A stretch of 64,000 bases of DNA. It comes from Microbacterium sp. SLBN-154. GTDB taxonomy: Bacteria; Actinomycetota; Actinomycetes; Actinomycetales; Microbacteriaceae. Within the stretch, counting starts at the first letter, position 1; the number at the start of each line of letters is the position of its first letter. A model generated the notes under the pieces. The model worked only from the letters and a program-made list of their open reading frames with translations, searched no databases and was not told the DNA's origin. The position numbers were made by a program, and so were the translations under genes. Location of the stretch: the NCBI RefSeq assembly GCF_006715565.1, contig NZ_VFNL01000001.1, forward strand, positions 3,286,001-3,350,000, read 5' to 3'. Shown in pieces: positions 28,859-36,170 of this stretch.

Positions 28859-30670
28859 TCAGTGACCCTCGAGGTCGTCCTCCGAGACGAGCTGACGGAT
28901 GGTCAGGGCGGCGCTGACGAGCGCGAGGTGGCTGAGGGCCTGCGGGAGATTCCCCCAGAACGCCCCGTCGTCGGCGGAGATCATCTCGGCATAGATGCCG
29001 ACGTCGTTGGCGGCGCCCACGAGCGCGTCCATCGCGGCGAGCGCCTCGTCGTGACGGCCGACGCAGGCGAGCGCACCGGCCCGCCAGAACGCCGAGGCGA
29101 CGAACGTGTGCTCCTCATCCGCCATCCCGGTGTACCGGTACAGCAGTCCGTCGTCGGCGCCGAGCGCCGCCGTGAGCGCGTCGATCGTCGCCGACATCCT
29201 CTCACCCCGATCAAAACCGCTCTCGGCGTGAAGGAGCACCGAGGTGTCGAGATCGGAGGACCCCGGATACATCACGTAGCTGTCGGCGTCGTCCGACCAG
29301 CCGAACTCGGCCACCCACTGCCGGATGCGCTCGCGCTCGGCGCGCCACCGGTCGGAGTTGCCGGGGATCGAGCCGCGTTCGGCGAGCCACGCGGCGTCGT
29401 TGAGCGCCTGCCAGCATCCCATCTTCGACGAGACGTAGTGCCGAATCTCGGGGAGCTCCCACATGCCGGAATCGGGGTTCCGCCACAGGTCGCAGGTGCG
29501 ATCGGCCATGTCGGCGAGCATGCGTCCGGTGGCGACATCCAGGATGTTGCCGGCATCGACGTACGTCCGGCAGATCGCGAACAGATCCCCGTAGACCCCC
29601 AGCTGCAGCTGATCGCGGGCGGGATTGCCCGAGACGACCGGGCCGATGCCCTTCCACCCGTCGACGTCGAACTCCTCCACGCCCGAGGTGATCTCGCCGC
29701 GGAGGGAGTAGAGGACGTGCAGGTCGGGGCCGTTCTCGCGGATGGTGCGCAACAGCCACGAGATCGCCGCGTGCGTTTCTTCCCGCAGGCCGAAGCGCAC
29801 GAGGGCGTGCGCGGTGTAGGCGAGGTCGCGTACCCACGCGAAACGGTAGTCCCAGTTCTTCCCGCCCCGCGGGTTCTCCGGGAGCGAGGTGGTCGCGGCG
29901 GCGGCGATCGCCCCCGTCGGGGAGTACACGAGCAGCTTCAGCGCCAGCGCGCTGCGCTGGACGGCGTCCTGCCACGGGCCCGCGTACGAGAACTCACGAG
30001 ACCACGACCGCCAGCCGTCGATGGTGCGGTCGACGCTGCGGTCGACGTTCTCTGGCACGGGGAGGTGGAGGGGTTCTCCGTCGGTGGCGACGACGACGAT
30101 CAGGTGCCGCGACGCGGCAGCGGTGGTGAACCCGCCGCGCAGCACCGGACCGGTCACGCCGTCGGGGTCGGGGTCGTCGGGCCCGTGCTCGCTGCCGACG
30201 ACGGCGAGGGACACACCCCCGACGCGGAGCACCGCGGCGCCTTCGTGCTGTTCGATCCACGGCGCCGCCGTCTGCAGTCGCGAGCCGGGCTGCACGGCCC
30301 ACTGGAACTCGACACTGCCCTCGACGCCCTCGATGCGACGCGCGAGCTCGGCCCACGGCAGACGCCCGGCGACGCCGGTCACCAAGGCGTCGGTGACCCG
30401 CGCGCGCCCCGACGGCGTCGTGAAGGTCGTCTGCAGCACGTTCGTCCGCGCGACGTAGCGCCGGCGAACGGTGTACTCCCCGACCGGCTCGAGCTCGATG
30501 CACCCGCCGGTGGCGTCGTCGAGGATGCGGGCGAAGACCGGCGGGGAGTCGAGGTTCGGCAGCGGAAGCCAGTCGATCTGACCCCGGAGACCGACGAGCG
30601 CGATCGTGCGACCGTCGCCGATGGGTGCGTAATCACGCAGGTCGCTGTGCGAGGGGGATGCGGGGGTCAC
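28859..30670 (-). CDS. glycoside hydrolase family 15 (glucoamylase/trehalase-like)
   Basis: The product is 603 residues from a GTG start. The N-terminal beta domain opens with YAPIGDGRTIALVGLRGQIDWLPLPNLDSPPVFARILD, typical of the actinobacterial GH15 trehalase-like subgroup. The (alpha/alpha)6 domain contains GGKNWDYRFAWVRDLAYTAHALVRFG, with the WDYRFAWVRD substrate block, and LHVLYSLRGE and LDTSVLLHAESGF further on, where the catalytic glutamates are expected. It is cytoplasmic, consistent with trehalose or glucan turnover under stress. It is convergent with the GMC gene (16-bp gap) and divergent from the SDR at 30808. Confidence 0.87.
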   Translation of the reverse strand: MTPASPSHSDLRDYAPIGDGRTIALVGLRGQIDWLPLPNLDSPPVFARILDDATGGCIELEPVGEYTVRRRYVARTNVLQTTFTTPSGRARVTDALVTGVAGRLPWAELARRIEGVEGSVEFQWAVQPGSRLQTAAPWIEQHEGAAVLRVGGVSLAVVGSEHGPDDPDPDGVTGPVLRGGFTTAAASRHLIVVVATDGEPLHLPVPENVDRSVDRTIDGWRSWSREFSYAGPWQDAVQRSALALKLLVYSPTGAIAAAATTSLPENPRGGKNWDYRFAWVRDLAYTAHALVRFGLREETHAAISWLLRTIRENGPDLHVLYSLRGEITSGVEEFDVDGWKGIGPVVSGNPARDQLQLGVYGDLFAICRTYVDAGNILDVATGRMLADMADRTCDLWRNPDSGMWELPEIRHYVSSKMGCWQALNDAAWLAERGSIPGNSDRWRAERERIRQWVAEFGWSDDADSYVMYPGSSDLDTSVLLHAESGFDRGERMSATIDALTAALGADDGLLYRYTGMADEEHTFVASAFWRAGALACVGRHDEALAAMDALVGAANDVGIYAEMISADDGAFWGNLPQALSHLALVSAALTIRQLVSEDDLEGH

Positions 30671-30794
30671 GCGTTCAGGCTACGAAGGGTCGAGGCATTC
30701 GCGGCAGGGTTGCGCCCGGAGGCGTCGGAAGGTAGCGCCGTATCGCGGTCTCGGCCCGCGCGCAACCCCGGGCCCTCGCATCCGTCCTCCCGCC

Positions 30795-30800
30795 TAGCGT
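30795..30800 (+). promoter_or_regulatory. -10-like hexamer, leaderless start of SDR gene
   Basis: TAGCGT ends 7 bp before the ATG at 30808, so the transcript probably begins at or next to the start codon. This favours ATG 30808 over the in-frame GTG at 30799, which would overlap the hexamer. GCGCAACCCCG sits about 23 bp upstream, as in the paralogous gene at 25023. Confidence 0.42.
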
Positions 30801-30807
30801 GGCGGGC

Positions 30808-31698
30808 ATGGCGAACATGTACACCCCTCAGGACCCCACGACCCAGTTCCCGCGCCCGCCCTTCCCGCCGCAGCAGCAGAGCGCGCCCGGTGACATCCAC
30901 AAGATGGACCCCGCACCCGACCACGGCGAGACGACCTACGTCGGCTTCGGGCGCCTGCCCGGCCGGAGGGCCCTGGTGACCGGAGCCGACTCGGGCATCG
31001 GGCGCGCCGTCGCGATCGCCTTCGCCCGCGAAGGCGCCGACGTCGCCCTCAGCTACCTCGCCGAGGAGCAGGCGCAGGCCGAGGAGGTGGCCGCCCTCAT
31101 CGAGAAGGAGGGCCGGGTCGCCGTGCTCCTGCCGGGCGACCTGCAGGAGGAGCAGACGAACATCGAGGTCGTCGAGAAGGCCGTCGAAGGCCTCGGGGGG
31201 CTGGACATCCTGGTGATCAACGCCGGCACCATGCCGACGGTCGACAGCATCGACGACTTCGAGACCAAGACCCTCGACCATGTCGTGAAGGCCAACATCT
31301 ACCCGCTCTTCTGGCTCACCAAGGCCGCGTCGCCTCACCTCGAGCCCGGGGCATCGATCATCACGACCTCCAGCGTGCAGGGTTTTCAGCCCTCGCCCTC
31401 GCTCGCCGAGTACGCGGTGTCGAAGGCCGGGATCGCGAACTGGACCCGCGCCCTGTCGCAGCAGCTGATCGAGCGCGGCATCCGGGTGAACGGCGTCGCG
31501 CCGGGTCCGATCTGGACGCCGCTGCAGCCGGCGTTCGTGCCGAACGAGAAGATCGAGGAGTTCGGGTCGCAGACCCCCATGGGCCGGGCCGGCCAGCCGG
31601 TCGAGCTCGCCCCCGCGTTCGTCTTCCTCGCTTCGCAGGAGTCCAGCTACGTCGTCGGTGAGACCATCGCCGTCACGGGCGGGATGCCGGTGCACTGA
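30808..31698 (+). CDS. short-chain dehydrogenase/reductase with N-terminal extension
   Basis: The product is 296 residues and is a paralogue of the SDR at 25023, with the same kind of proline/glutamine-rich extension (MYTPQDPTTQFPRPPFPPQQQ). The cofactor motif is ALVTGADSGIGRAVA, then ILVINAGTM, in which Ile-Asn replaces the usual Asn-Asn of NNAG, and the catalytic Ser and Tyr-X3-Lys in TTSSVQGF and LAEYAVSKAG. The C-terminus is YVVGETIAVTGG. Such enzymes belong to general-stress sets in many bacteria; the substrate is unknown. It is convergent with the aldo-keto reductase, sharing a long hairpin at the junction. Confidence 0.88.
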   Translation: MANMYTPQDPTTQFPRPPFPPQQQSAPGDIHKMDPAPDHGETTYVGFGRLPGRRALVTGADSGIGRAVAIAFAREGADVALSYLAEEQAQAEEVAALIEKEGRVAVLLPGDLQEEQTNIEVVEKAVEGLGGLDILVINAGTMPTVDSIDDFETKTLDHVVKANIYPLFWLTKAASPHLEPGASIITTSSVQGFQPSPSLAEYAVSKAGIANWTRALSQQLIERGIRVNGVAPGPIWTPLQPAFVPNEKIEEFGSQTPMGRAGQPVELAPAFVFLASQESSYVVGETIAVTGGMPVH

Positions 31699-31720
31699 CC
31701 GCGCGGGCGATGTCCCCGCA

Positions 31721-31770
31721 GCACCGGTGTCGACCCGATCAGTTGCGATCGTTCGGGTCGACACCGGTGC
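31721..31770. terminator. long inverted repeat, likely bidirectional terminator
   Basis: Two perfect 17-bp arms, GCACCGGTGTCGACCCG (31721-31737) and its complement at 31754-31770, flank a 16-base loop in which ATC/GAT can extend the stem. It lies between the convergent SDR and aldo-keto reductase genes. The right arm is inside the reductase coding sequence, forming codons for its last residues, and the stop codon is in the loop. T-tracts are absent, as is common for high-GC terminators. Confidence 0.7.
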
Positions 31771-32605
31771 GCTCACCGGTCTCGAGATCGGCGATCGCGC
31801 GGTGGTCGGCAGAGGTCAGCGAGAAGCCGAACAGATCGAGATTCTGCCGAATCCGGTCGGGGTTCACCGACTTCGGGATGACGGTGATGTCGTTCTCCAG
31901 ATGCCAGCGCAGCACGACCTGCGCCGGTGTGACGCCGTGAGCCCGGGCGATCCTCGTCAGCACCGGCTCGTCGAGCAGACGGCCCCGGGCCAAGGGCGAC
32001 CACGCCTGCGTGATGATGCCGAGGTTCGCGTCGTAAGCGCGCACTCGGTGCTGAGGGAAGCGCGGGTGCAGCTCGACCTGGTGCACCGCGGGGATCACGC
32101 CGGTCTCGGCGACGATCCGATCCAGGTGCTCGGGATGGAAGTTGCACACCCCGATCGAGCGGGCCCGGCCCTCCTCGCGGAGCCGGATCAGCGCGCGCCA
32201 CGCCTCGACGTACCGGTCGCGCAGCGGCGCCGGCCAGTGGATGAGGTAGAGGTCGAGGTAGTCGGTGCGGAGCTTGACGAGGCTGTCGTCGAAAGCGCGC
32301 AGCGTGGAGTCGTACCCGTTGTCCTCGAAGCGCACCTTCGTGGCGACGAACACCTCGCCACGCGGAACATCGCTCGCCGCGAGCGCCGCTCCGACACCCG
32401 CTTCGTTGCCGTACATGGCGGCGGTGTCGATGCCGCGGTACCCCGCGTCGAGAGCGACGGCGACAGCCGCGGCCGCCTCGTCATCGGTCATCTTGTAGAC
32501 GCCCAGACCGACCCGGGGCATCCGGTGCCCATCGTTCAGGGGGACGCGGCGGTCGTCGCCGCCTTCATGGCTGACCGGAGGATCGACGGCGTGCGACGCG
32601 GACAC
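31739..32605 (-). CDS. aldo/keto reductase
   Basis: The product is 288 residues from a GTG start. The AKR barrel shows MPRVGLGVYKM, the catalytic tetrad region GYRGIDTAAMYGNEAGVG (Asp, Tyr), VFVATKV with the lysine, and LYLIHWP with the histidine. SIGVCNFHPEHLDRI and the NADPH-binding end IPKSVNPDRIRQNLDLFGFSL are conserved. It belongs to the 2,5-diketo-gluconate reductase/AKR5-like bacterial group. Its last codons form one arm of a large hairpin. It diverges from the universal stress protein gene across a region with a DosR-like palindrome. Confidence 0.88.
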   Translation of the reverse strand: MSASHAVDPPVSHEGGDDRRVPLNDGHRMPRVGLGVYKMTDDEAAAAVAVALDAGYRGIDTAAMYGNEAGVGAALAASDVPRGEVFVATKVRFEDNGYDSTLRAFDDSLVKLRTDYLDLYLIHWPAPLRDRYVEAWRALIRLREEGRARSIGVCNFHPEHLDRIVAETGVIPAVHQVELHPRFPQHRVRAYDANLGIITQAWSPLARGRLLDEPVLTRIARAHGVTPAQVVLRWHLENDITVIPKSVNPDRIRQNLDLFGFSLTSADHRAIADLETGERTGVDPNDRN

Positions 32606-32641
32606 AGCCTCATGCTAGCCGGCCCCTCGACGCCCGGTGAC

Positions 32642-32655
32642 GGGACTTTCGGTCC
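32642..32655. promoter_or_regulatory. DosR/DevR-box-like palindrome upstream of the stress protein
   Basis: GGGACTTTCGGTCC matches the core of the mycobacterial DosR box (GGGACTT, two free bases, G, one free base, CCC) at all but one constrained position. It lies between the divergent aldo-keto reductase (32605) and universal stress protein (32708) genes. A -10-like TAGCGT follows at 32678-32683. Universal stress proteins are the classic DosR targets. No DosR or DosS gene is in the window, so this is a hypothesis. Confidence 0.4.
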
Positions 32656-32707
32656 GAGCGCACCCGTCGCAGCGCCATAGCGTGAGGGCGGCAGATCGGA
32701 GAACGAG

Positions 32708-33472
32708 GTGCGACAGCAGACGATCGTGGTGGGCCTCGAGCCCGGAGTGGCCTCCACCTCCCTCCTCGACTGGGTCGCGGCCCGCGCGGAGCGGATCCCC
32801 CTCCGCGTCCATCTGGTCGCGGTCACGCGATTCGGGATCGACGGCTCCTCCGACGTCGAGGCCGAGACCGAACTGGCGGCCGCGTACCTGAGGTCGACGT
32901 CGGGGGACATCGCGGTCGACACCCACGTCGTCACCGGCACCATGCCGGAGGCGCTCATGGGATACGACACGGCCGCCGACCTCGTGGTGCTCGGCATCAG
33001 GCGCGGCGATCCGCTCCACACCTTCCTCCACGGTTGGATGCCGGTGCGCGCAGCCGCGCGGGCGGTGTCACCGGTTGTCTTCATCCCGACCGACGGAGGA
33101 CGGCCCGACGGTCCGGTCGTGGTCGGCATCGATCTCGAGACATCCGACGCCGCCGTCCTGATCGCCGCCCGCGAAGCCGAGCTCTCGGGCGAACCGCTGG
33201 TCGTGGTGCACGTCGGGGCCGATCGGGGGGCGTTGGATCGCGCCTGCGAGCAGGCGAGAAACGCCGCTCCCGGCATCGAGGTCCGTCCGGAGTGGGTCCC
33301 GCGGGGTGATCCCGTGGCGGTCATCCAGTCCGTCGCCGCCGACGCCTCCCTCGTCGTCGTCGGATCGCACCGCCGTGGCCCGCTTTCCAGCGCACTGCTG
33401 GGGTCGGTGAGCGTTCCGTCGCTCTGGCACCTGCGCGCCCCGGTGTGCCTCGCGGCGGAGCACGAGGCGTGA
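32708..33472 (+). CDS. tandem universal stress protein (two UspA domains)
   Basis: The product is 254 residues with two Usp folds. The first (residues 4-125) starts QTIVVGLEPGVAS and ends DLVVLGIRRGDPLHTFLHGWMPVRAAARAVSPVVFIP, a degenerate form of the G-2X-G-9X-G(S/T) ATP motif. The second (135-250) starts GPVVVGIDLETSDAA and ends VVVGSHRRGPLSSALLGSVSVPSLWHLRAPVCL, close to the canonical ATP motif. GTG start with a GGAGA ribosome site. It probably takes part in stress or oxygen-limitation responses, supported by the palindrome upstream. Confidence 0.9.
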   Translation: MRQQTIVVGLEPGVASTSLLDWVAARAERIPLRVHLVAVTRFGIDGSSDVEAETELAAAYLRSTSGDIAVDTHVVTGTMPEALMGYDTAADLVVLGIRRGDPLHTFLHGWMPVRAAARAVSPVVFIPTDGGRPDGPVVVGIDLETSDAAVLIAAREAELSGEPLVVVHVGADRGALDRACEQARNAAPGIEVRPEWVPRGDPVAVIQSVAADASLVVVGSHRRGPLSSALLGSVSVPSLWHLRAPVCLAAEHEA

Positions 33473-33493
33473 CGGGGCGGCCAGGCCCCCCGC

Positions 33494-33507
33494 AGGACCT
33501 TCGGCCT
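33494..33507. promoter_or_regulatory. weaker DosR-box-like palindrome upstream of SDR
   Basis: AGGACCTTCGGCCT has the same AC-CTTCGG-CC core as the two neighbouring boxes but departs from GGG...CCC at both ends, keeping AGG/CCT symmetry. It lies 73 bp upstream of the SDR ATG at 33581. Significance comes mainly from its position between two better matches. Confidence 0.25.
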
Positions 33508-33580
33508 GCTTGCGACGCGGCCCCCGCGATGCACTGACCTTGACCGGTCGGATGCCGGGCAGACCAAGGAGGAGACGTCC

Positions 33581-34333
33581 ATGTCGAACGATTCGCATCG
33601 GTTCTCGGGCCGCACCGTCATCGTCACCGGCGCGGGGGCAGGTATCGGCCGCGCCACGGTGGAGCGGCTCCTCGGCGAGGACGCTCGGGTGGTCGCCGTG
33701 GACGCTCTCGAGGAAAGACTCGCGCACCTGCCCGAAGCGGCCGACGACCGCCTCGTCGTCGTCGCGGCCGACATCACCGGCCCCGGGGCCGCCGCCCGCA
33801 TCCTCGACGCCGCCGGTGCGCAGATCGACGGCCTGGCCAATATCGCCGGCATCATGGACGGTTTCGAGCCGACGGCGGAGATCGACGACGCCACCTGGGA
33901 TCGGGTGCTCGCGGTCAACCTGACCGGGATGATGCGGCTCACCCGCGCGGTCCTGCCGGGCATGGTCGAACGGGGTCGCGGCAGCATCGTCAACGTCGGG
34001 TCCGAGGCCGGGCAGCGGGGATCTGCGGCAGGGACGCCCTACACGACGTCGAAGCACGCCGTGAACGGCTTCACCCTGAGCACGGCGTTCTTCTACTCGC
34101 CCAAGGGTGTGCGCTGCAACGTCGTGGCCCCCGGGCCGGTGGCCACGAGCATCGAGGCGCCCTTCCACTCCGATTGGGCGCAGCAGCGGCTCGGGCCGTT
34201 CTTCCAGACCAATCTCCCGCCCGTGGCGCGGCCGCAACAACTGGCCTCGGCCATCGCGTGGCTGCTGAGCGATGACTCCTCGAACGTGTCGGGCGCCGTG
34301 CTGAGTGTCGACGGCGGCTGGGCCGCCGTGTGA
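33581..34333 (+). CDS. short-chain dehydrogenase/reductase (classical)
   Basis: The product is 250 residues. Cofactor site TVIVTGAGAGIGRATVERLL; structural motif GLANIAGIM (NIAG in place of NNAG); active site Ser in IVNVGSEAG and Tyr-X3-Lys in PYTTSKHAVNG; C-terminal SGAVLSVDGGWA. It lacks the N-terminal extension of the other two SDRs in this region. A strong AAGGAGG ribosome site precedes the ATG by 8 bases. It follows the universal stress protein by about 110 bp and precedes a TM2-domain gene. The substrate is unknown. Confidence 0.88.
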   Translation: MSNDSHRFSGRTVIVTGAGAGIGRATVERLLGEDARVVAVDALEERLAHLPEAADDRLVVVAADITGPGAAARILDAAGAQIDGLANIAGIMDGFEPTAEIDDATWDRVLAVNLTGMMRLTRAVLPGMVERGRGSIVNVGSEAGQRGSAAGTPYTTSKHAVNGFTLSTAFFYSPKGVRCNVVAPGPVATSIEAPFHSDWAQQRLGPFFQTNLPPVARPQQLASAIAWLLSDDSSNVSGAVLSVDGGWAAV

Positions 34334-34341
34334 GACATGGC

Positions 34342-34355
34342 GGGACCTTCGACCC
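34342..34355. promoter_or_regulatory. DosR-box-like palindrome upstream of the TM2 gene
   Basis: GGGACCTTCGACCC fits the DosR-box core at all but one constrained position. It lies 35 bp upstream of the ATG at 34391, the distance expected for an activator site over the -35 region of a leaderless gene; GATCCT (34379-34384) ends 6 bp before that ATG. This spacing supports 34391 rather than 34337 as the TM2 start. Confidence 0.38.
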
Positions 34356-34390
34356 CCGACCGCCGACGCGACGAGCTCGATCCTGGGCGC

Positions 34391-34804
34391 ATGACATCTG
34401 ATCGACCGCCCGCGGGGCCCGAGGCTCCGGCCTGGCCCGCCGCGTCCGCACCGGGGAGTCCGGCCGTCGCACCCGTGGTGGCCGAGAGCTCCCGCTCCTT
34501 CGTCGCCGCGTGGCTGCTGTCGCTTCTTCTCGGGTTCCTCGGCGTGGACCGTTTCTATCTCGGCAAGGTGGGCACCGGCATCCTCAAACTCCTCACCGCC
34601 GGGGGGCTGGGGATCTGGTACGTCATCGATCTCGTGCTGCTGCTCGCCGGTCTGGCACGCGATGCCGATGATCGGGCGCCCTACGGATACGAGGGAGCCA
34701 AGAAGACCGCGTGGATCGTCACCGGCGCCTTCGCCGGCGTCGCCCTCCTCGGCGGCATCATCAACTCGGCCATCGCCGCGCTGGCCACGGCCATCGGACA
34801 GTAG
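34391..34804 (+). CDS. TM2-domain membrane protein
   Basis: The product is 137 residues. A proline/alanine-rich cytoplasmic stretch of about 40 residues precedes the TM2 domain: FVAAWLLSLLLGFLGVDRFYLGKVGTGILKLLTAGGLGIWYVIDLVLLL, with the GxxGxDRFYLG turn and the (G/D)xWxxIDL motif. A further hydrophobic segment (WIVTGAFAGVALLGGII) follows. An upstream in-frame ATG at 34337 gives 155 residues but would place a regulatory palindrome inside the gene. It is followed 10 bp later by a flavodoxin-like gene. The function of TM2 proteins in bacteria is unclear. Confidence 0.82.
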   Translation: MTSDRPPAGPEAPAWPAASAPGSPAVAPVVAESSRSFVAAWLLSLLLGFLGVDRFYLGKVGTGILKLLTAGGLGIWYVIDLVLLLAGLARDADDRAPYGYEGAKKTAWIVTGAFAGVALLGGIINSAIAALATAIGQ

Positions 34805-34814
34805 GGAGTCGGCG

Positions 34815-35354
34815 ATGAGAGTTCTCGTCACCTATGCCAGCAAGAACGGATCGACCGAGGAGATCGCCGAGACGATCGCCGACGAACTCATGGCCTACGG
34901 CCTGGACGTGTTCTGTCGTTCGGCGCATGACACCGATGCGTCCGAGGTGGACGCCGTGATCCTCGGCAGCGCGGTGTACGCGGGCCGGTGGCTGCGCCCC
35001 GCGCGGCATTTCCTGAAGGATCAGTCCGACCGCCTGCGGCGGATGCCGTTCTGGATCTTCAGCTCGGGGCCGTTCGGCGAGCAGGCGACGCGCCCCACTG
35101 AGGACGACCTGCGTTGGCAGGAGCCGCCGCGGGTGCTGAGTCGCGCGGAATCCCTGGGGGTGCGCGGGCATGTTGTCTTCGGCGGCCGGCTTCCCACCGA
35201 GCCGCACGGATTCATCGAGAACGCCATGGTGCGCAACACCCCGGAAGACACCCGTGATGCGCGGGACTGGTCGGCGATCCGCGCGTGGGCGGCCTCGATC
35301 GCACGCGAGCTCGGCGCGCAGGAACGCATCGGGCGCCCGGTCGTCAGCGCCTGA
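34815..35354 (+). CDS. flavodoxin-domain protein (HemG/protoporphyrinogen-oxidase-like)
   Basis: The product is 179 residues. MRVLVTYASKNGSTEEIAETIADEL is a flavodoxin FMN phosphate-binding loop (SKNGSTEEIA), and VDAVILGSAVYAGRWLRPARHFL is the second flavin-contact block of the flavodoxin_5/HemG group. PFWIFSSGPFG fits the third loop. ATG 34815 has GGGAGT upstream and lies 10 bp after the TM2 gene, so the two are likely cotranscribed. A redox role under stress is inferred; actual protoporphyrinogen oxidase activity is unproven. Confidence 0.85.
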   Translation: MRVLVTYASKNGSTEEIAETIADELMAYGLDVFCRSAHDTDASEVDAVILGSAVYAGRWLRPARHFLKDQSDRLRRMPFWIFSSGPFGEQATRPTEDDLRWQEPPRVLSRAESLGVRGHVVFGGRLPTEPHGFIENAMVRNTPEDTRDARDWSAIRAWAASIARELGAQERIGRPVVSA

Positions 35355-35387
35355 CGGCGCGAGCCCGCCGGCACGGAGGAGCACACG

Positions 35388-36095
35388 ATGAAACGACTCT
35401 GGGTTCAGATCATCCTCGGGGTCCTGGTCCTCGTCGCCGGGGCGCTGCTGCTGATCGAGGCCACCGAGGTGGCCGCGGTGCCGCCCCTCGTCTGGGCCGG
35501 CCTGCTGCTCGTCGGCGGCGCCACCTTCTGGTTCGTGTTCTTCGCCGACCGCCCGTCGTGGTGGGCGGCGATCCCCGGCGCCGCGCTGATCGGTGCGGCC
35601 ATCACGATGGTGATGGAGCTCGACCCGGCCGGATTCGGGCAGTGGACGGAGGTGCCGATGCTCGCGGTTCTGGGCGTGGGCTTCGCCGCGGTGTACCTGC
35701 GCGACGATCAGCGGTGGTGGGCGGTGATTCCGGCCGGGATGCTGTTGACCCTTTCGGTGGTCACCTGGCTGGCGGGGTCGGCCTCCGGCCCCGTGGTGGG
35801 AGCGACATTCCTGTTCGGCGCTGCCGTCACCTTCGCGCTGGTCGCGCTGGTGCCGGGGGGTGCGCAGCGCCGGTGGTGGGCGTGGATTCCCGCCGGCGTG
35901 CTCGCCGGCGGCGCGATCGTCGTCCTCTTCACCGCTGCGGAGTGGTTCACCGCGCTGACCTACGTCTGGCCGGTCGCCGTCATCATCGCCGGCGGCGTGT
36001 TGATCTGGCATGCCGTCCGGAACCACCGGCAGCGGGTTCACGAGGACGAATCGGGCAGCGCACAGCCCGGCGGGGCGGCGTCGGGGAGCCGGTGA
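35388..36095 (+). CDS. multi-pass membrane protein, unknown
   Basis: The product is 235 residues. At least seven hydrophobic segments, first LWVQIILGVLVLVAGALLLIEA. A notable feature is an internal repeat of the type (W)WxxxIPxGxLxxxxxV: WWAAIPGAALIGAAI, WWAVIPAGMLLTLSVV and WWAWIPAGVLAGGAIV, at about 45-residue spacing, suggesting repeat duplication. The C-terminal tail is polar. ATG with GGAGG ribosome site. I recognise no family with a known role; similar WWAxIPxG repeat proteins exist in many bacteria as hypothetical membrane proteins. Confidence 0.8.
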   Translation: MKRLWVQIILGVLVLVAGALLLIEATEVAAVPPLVWAGLLLVGGATFWFVFFADRPSWWAAIPGAALIGAAITMVMELDPAGFGQWTEVPMLAVLGVGFAAVYLRDDQRWWAVIPAGMLLTLSVVTWLAGSASGPVVGATFLFGAAVTFALVALVPGGAQRRWWAWIPAGVLAGGAIVVLFTAAEWFTALTYVWPVAVIIAGGVLIWHAVRNHRQRVHEDESGSAQPGGAASGSR

Positions 36096-36170
36096 TCGAC
36101 GAGGAGGGGTCGTCTCCACCGGTCGCGGTGCTGGCTAACATGAGCTCAGCAGCCCCCCAGAGGATGACAG

